IMG/VR virus record: IMGVR_UViG_3300027746_000094
Span: 1-23,879 of that record
Strand: one strand, 5' to 3'
From: a virus
Length of the DNA stretch: 23,879 bases
Each line of letters opens with the position of its first letter. Within the stretch, counting starts at the first letter, position 1. A program made the translations under genes and the position numbers. This document shows, piece after piece, positions 23,836 through 23,879 of the stretch. Under the pieces are notes generated by a model, which made no database searches, was not told the origin of the DNA, and saw only the letters and a list, made by a program, of their open reading frames with translations.

Positions 23836-23879
23836 TTCTTAATCCTTTTAGGTTTAGTTTCAATTTGAATAGGTTTAGA
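23832..23879 (-). CDS. C-terminal end of an upstream gene (cut by window edge)
   Basis: The last 15 codons of an open frame enter from the right edge and read SKPIQIETKPKRIKK before TGA. The stop overlaps the start of the GroES-like gene as ATGA, the same tight coupling seen elsewhere in this cluster, which supports a real gene end. Its product has a Lys-rich tail; nothing more can be said. Confidence 0.55.
   Translation of the reverse strand, partial: SKPIQIETKPKRIKK

Overview
This window looks like the late (virion structural) region of a tailed-phage genome, or of a prophage, with a short tail and a P22-like virion plan. Every convincing gene reads on the minus strand, so the transcript runs from the right edge (23879) to the left edge (1). 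Genes are packed end to end, many joined by TAATG or ATGA overlaps. The largest non-coding gap is about 108 bases (15011-15118); no stretch over 300 bases lacks a gene. The DNA is visibly AT-rich (lysine AAA, TTA and ATA codons are common), and ribosome sites are of the AAGGAA type. I see no integrase, repressor, tRNA, CRISPR array or insertion sequence. The host cannot be named from the sequence; the codon bias and fibre types resemble uncultured aquatic phages, which is only an impression.

Layout in transcription order. (1) 23879-21655: a pre-packaging cluster with the tail end of a lysine-rich protein, a GroES-like co-chaperonin, two tiny basic proteins, a 62-aa acidic-tailed protein, a ParB-like/DNA-methyltransferase fusion and a 56-aa orphan protein. 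(2) 21612-17916: DNA packaging, with small terminase, large terminase and a P22-type portal. (3) 17908-15603: a promoter-like site, then scaffold and P22-type coat protein. (4) 15544-8501: a block of about 7 kb that P22 lacks at this position. It holds three small beta-rich proteins, an 863-aa fibre-like protein, an 840-aa glycine-rich protein with three tandem modules, and two small conserved phage proteins. A clear intrinsic terminator (15068-15096) sits inside this block. (5) 8492-5395: the gp4-like and gp10-like tail (neck) proteins, both carrying inserted beta modules. (6) 5395-351: an 80-aa protein, a GNAT-like protein, and three proteins at the positions of the P22 ejection proteins gp7, gp20 and gp16; the last has a peptidoglycan-hydrolase-like N-terminal domain. 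(7) 349-1: the start of a tail spike or fibre with a head-binding-like N-terminus, cut by the window edge.

How it works together (inference from P22): TerS/TerL fill a scaffold-assembled procapsid through the portal; gp4 and gp10 homologues close the portal and carry the spike; the three ejection proteins enter the cell with the DNA. The phage co-chaperonin may help fold the coat or fibres with host GroEL. The methyltransferase would modify phage DNA around the time of packaging. The extra fibre block probably supplies additional receptor-binding or capsid-surface proteins.
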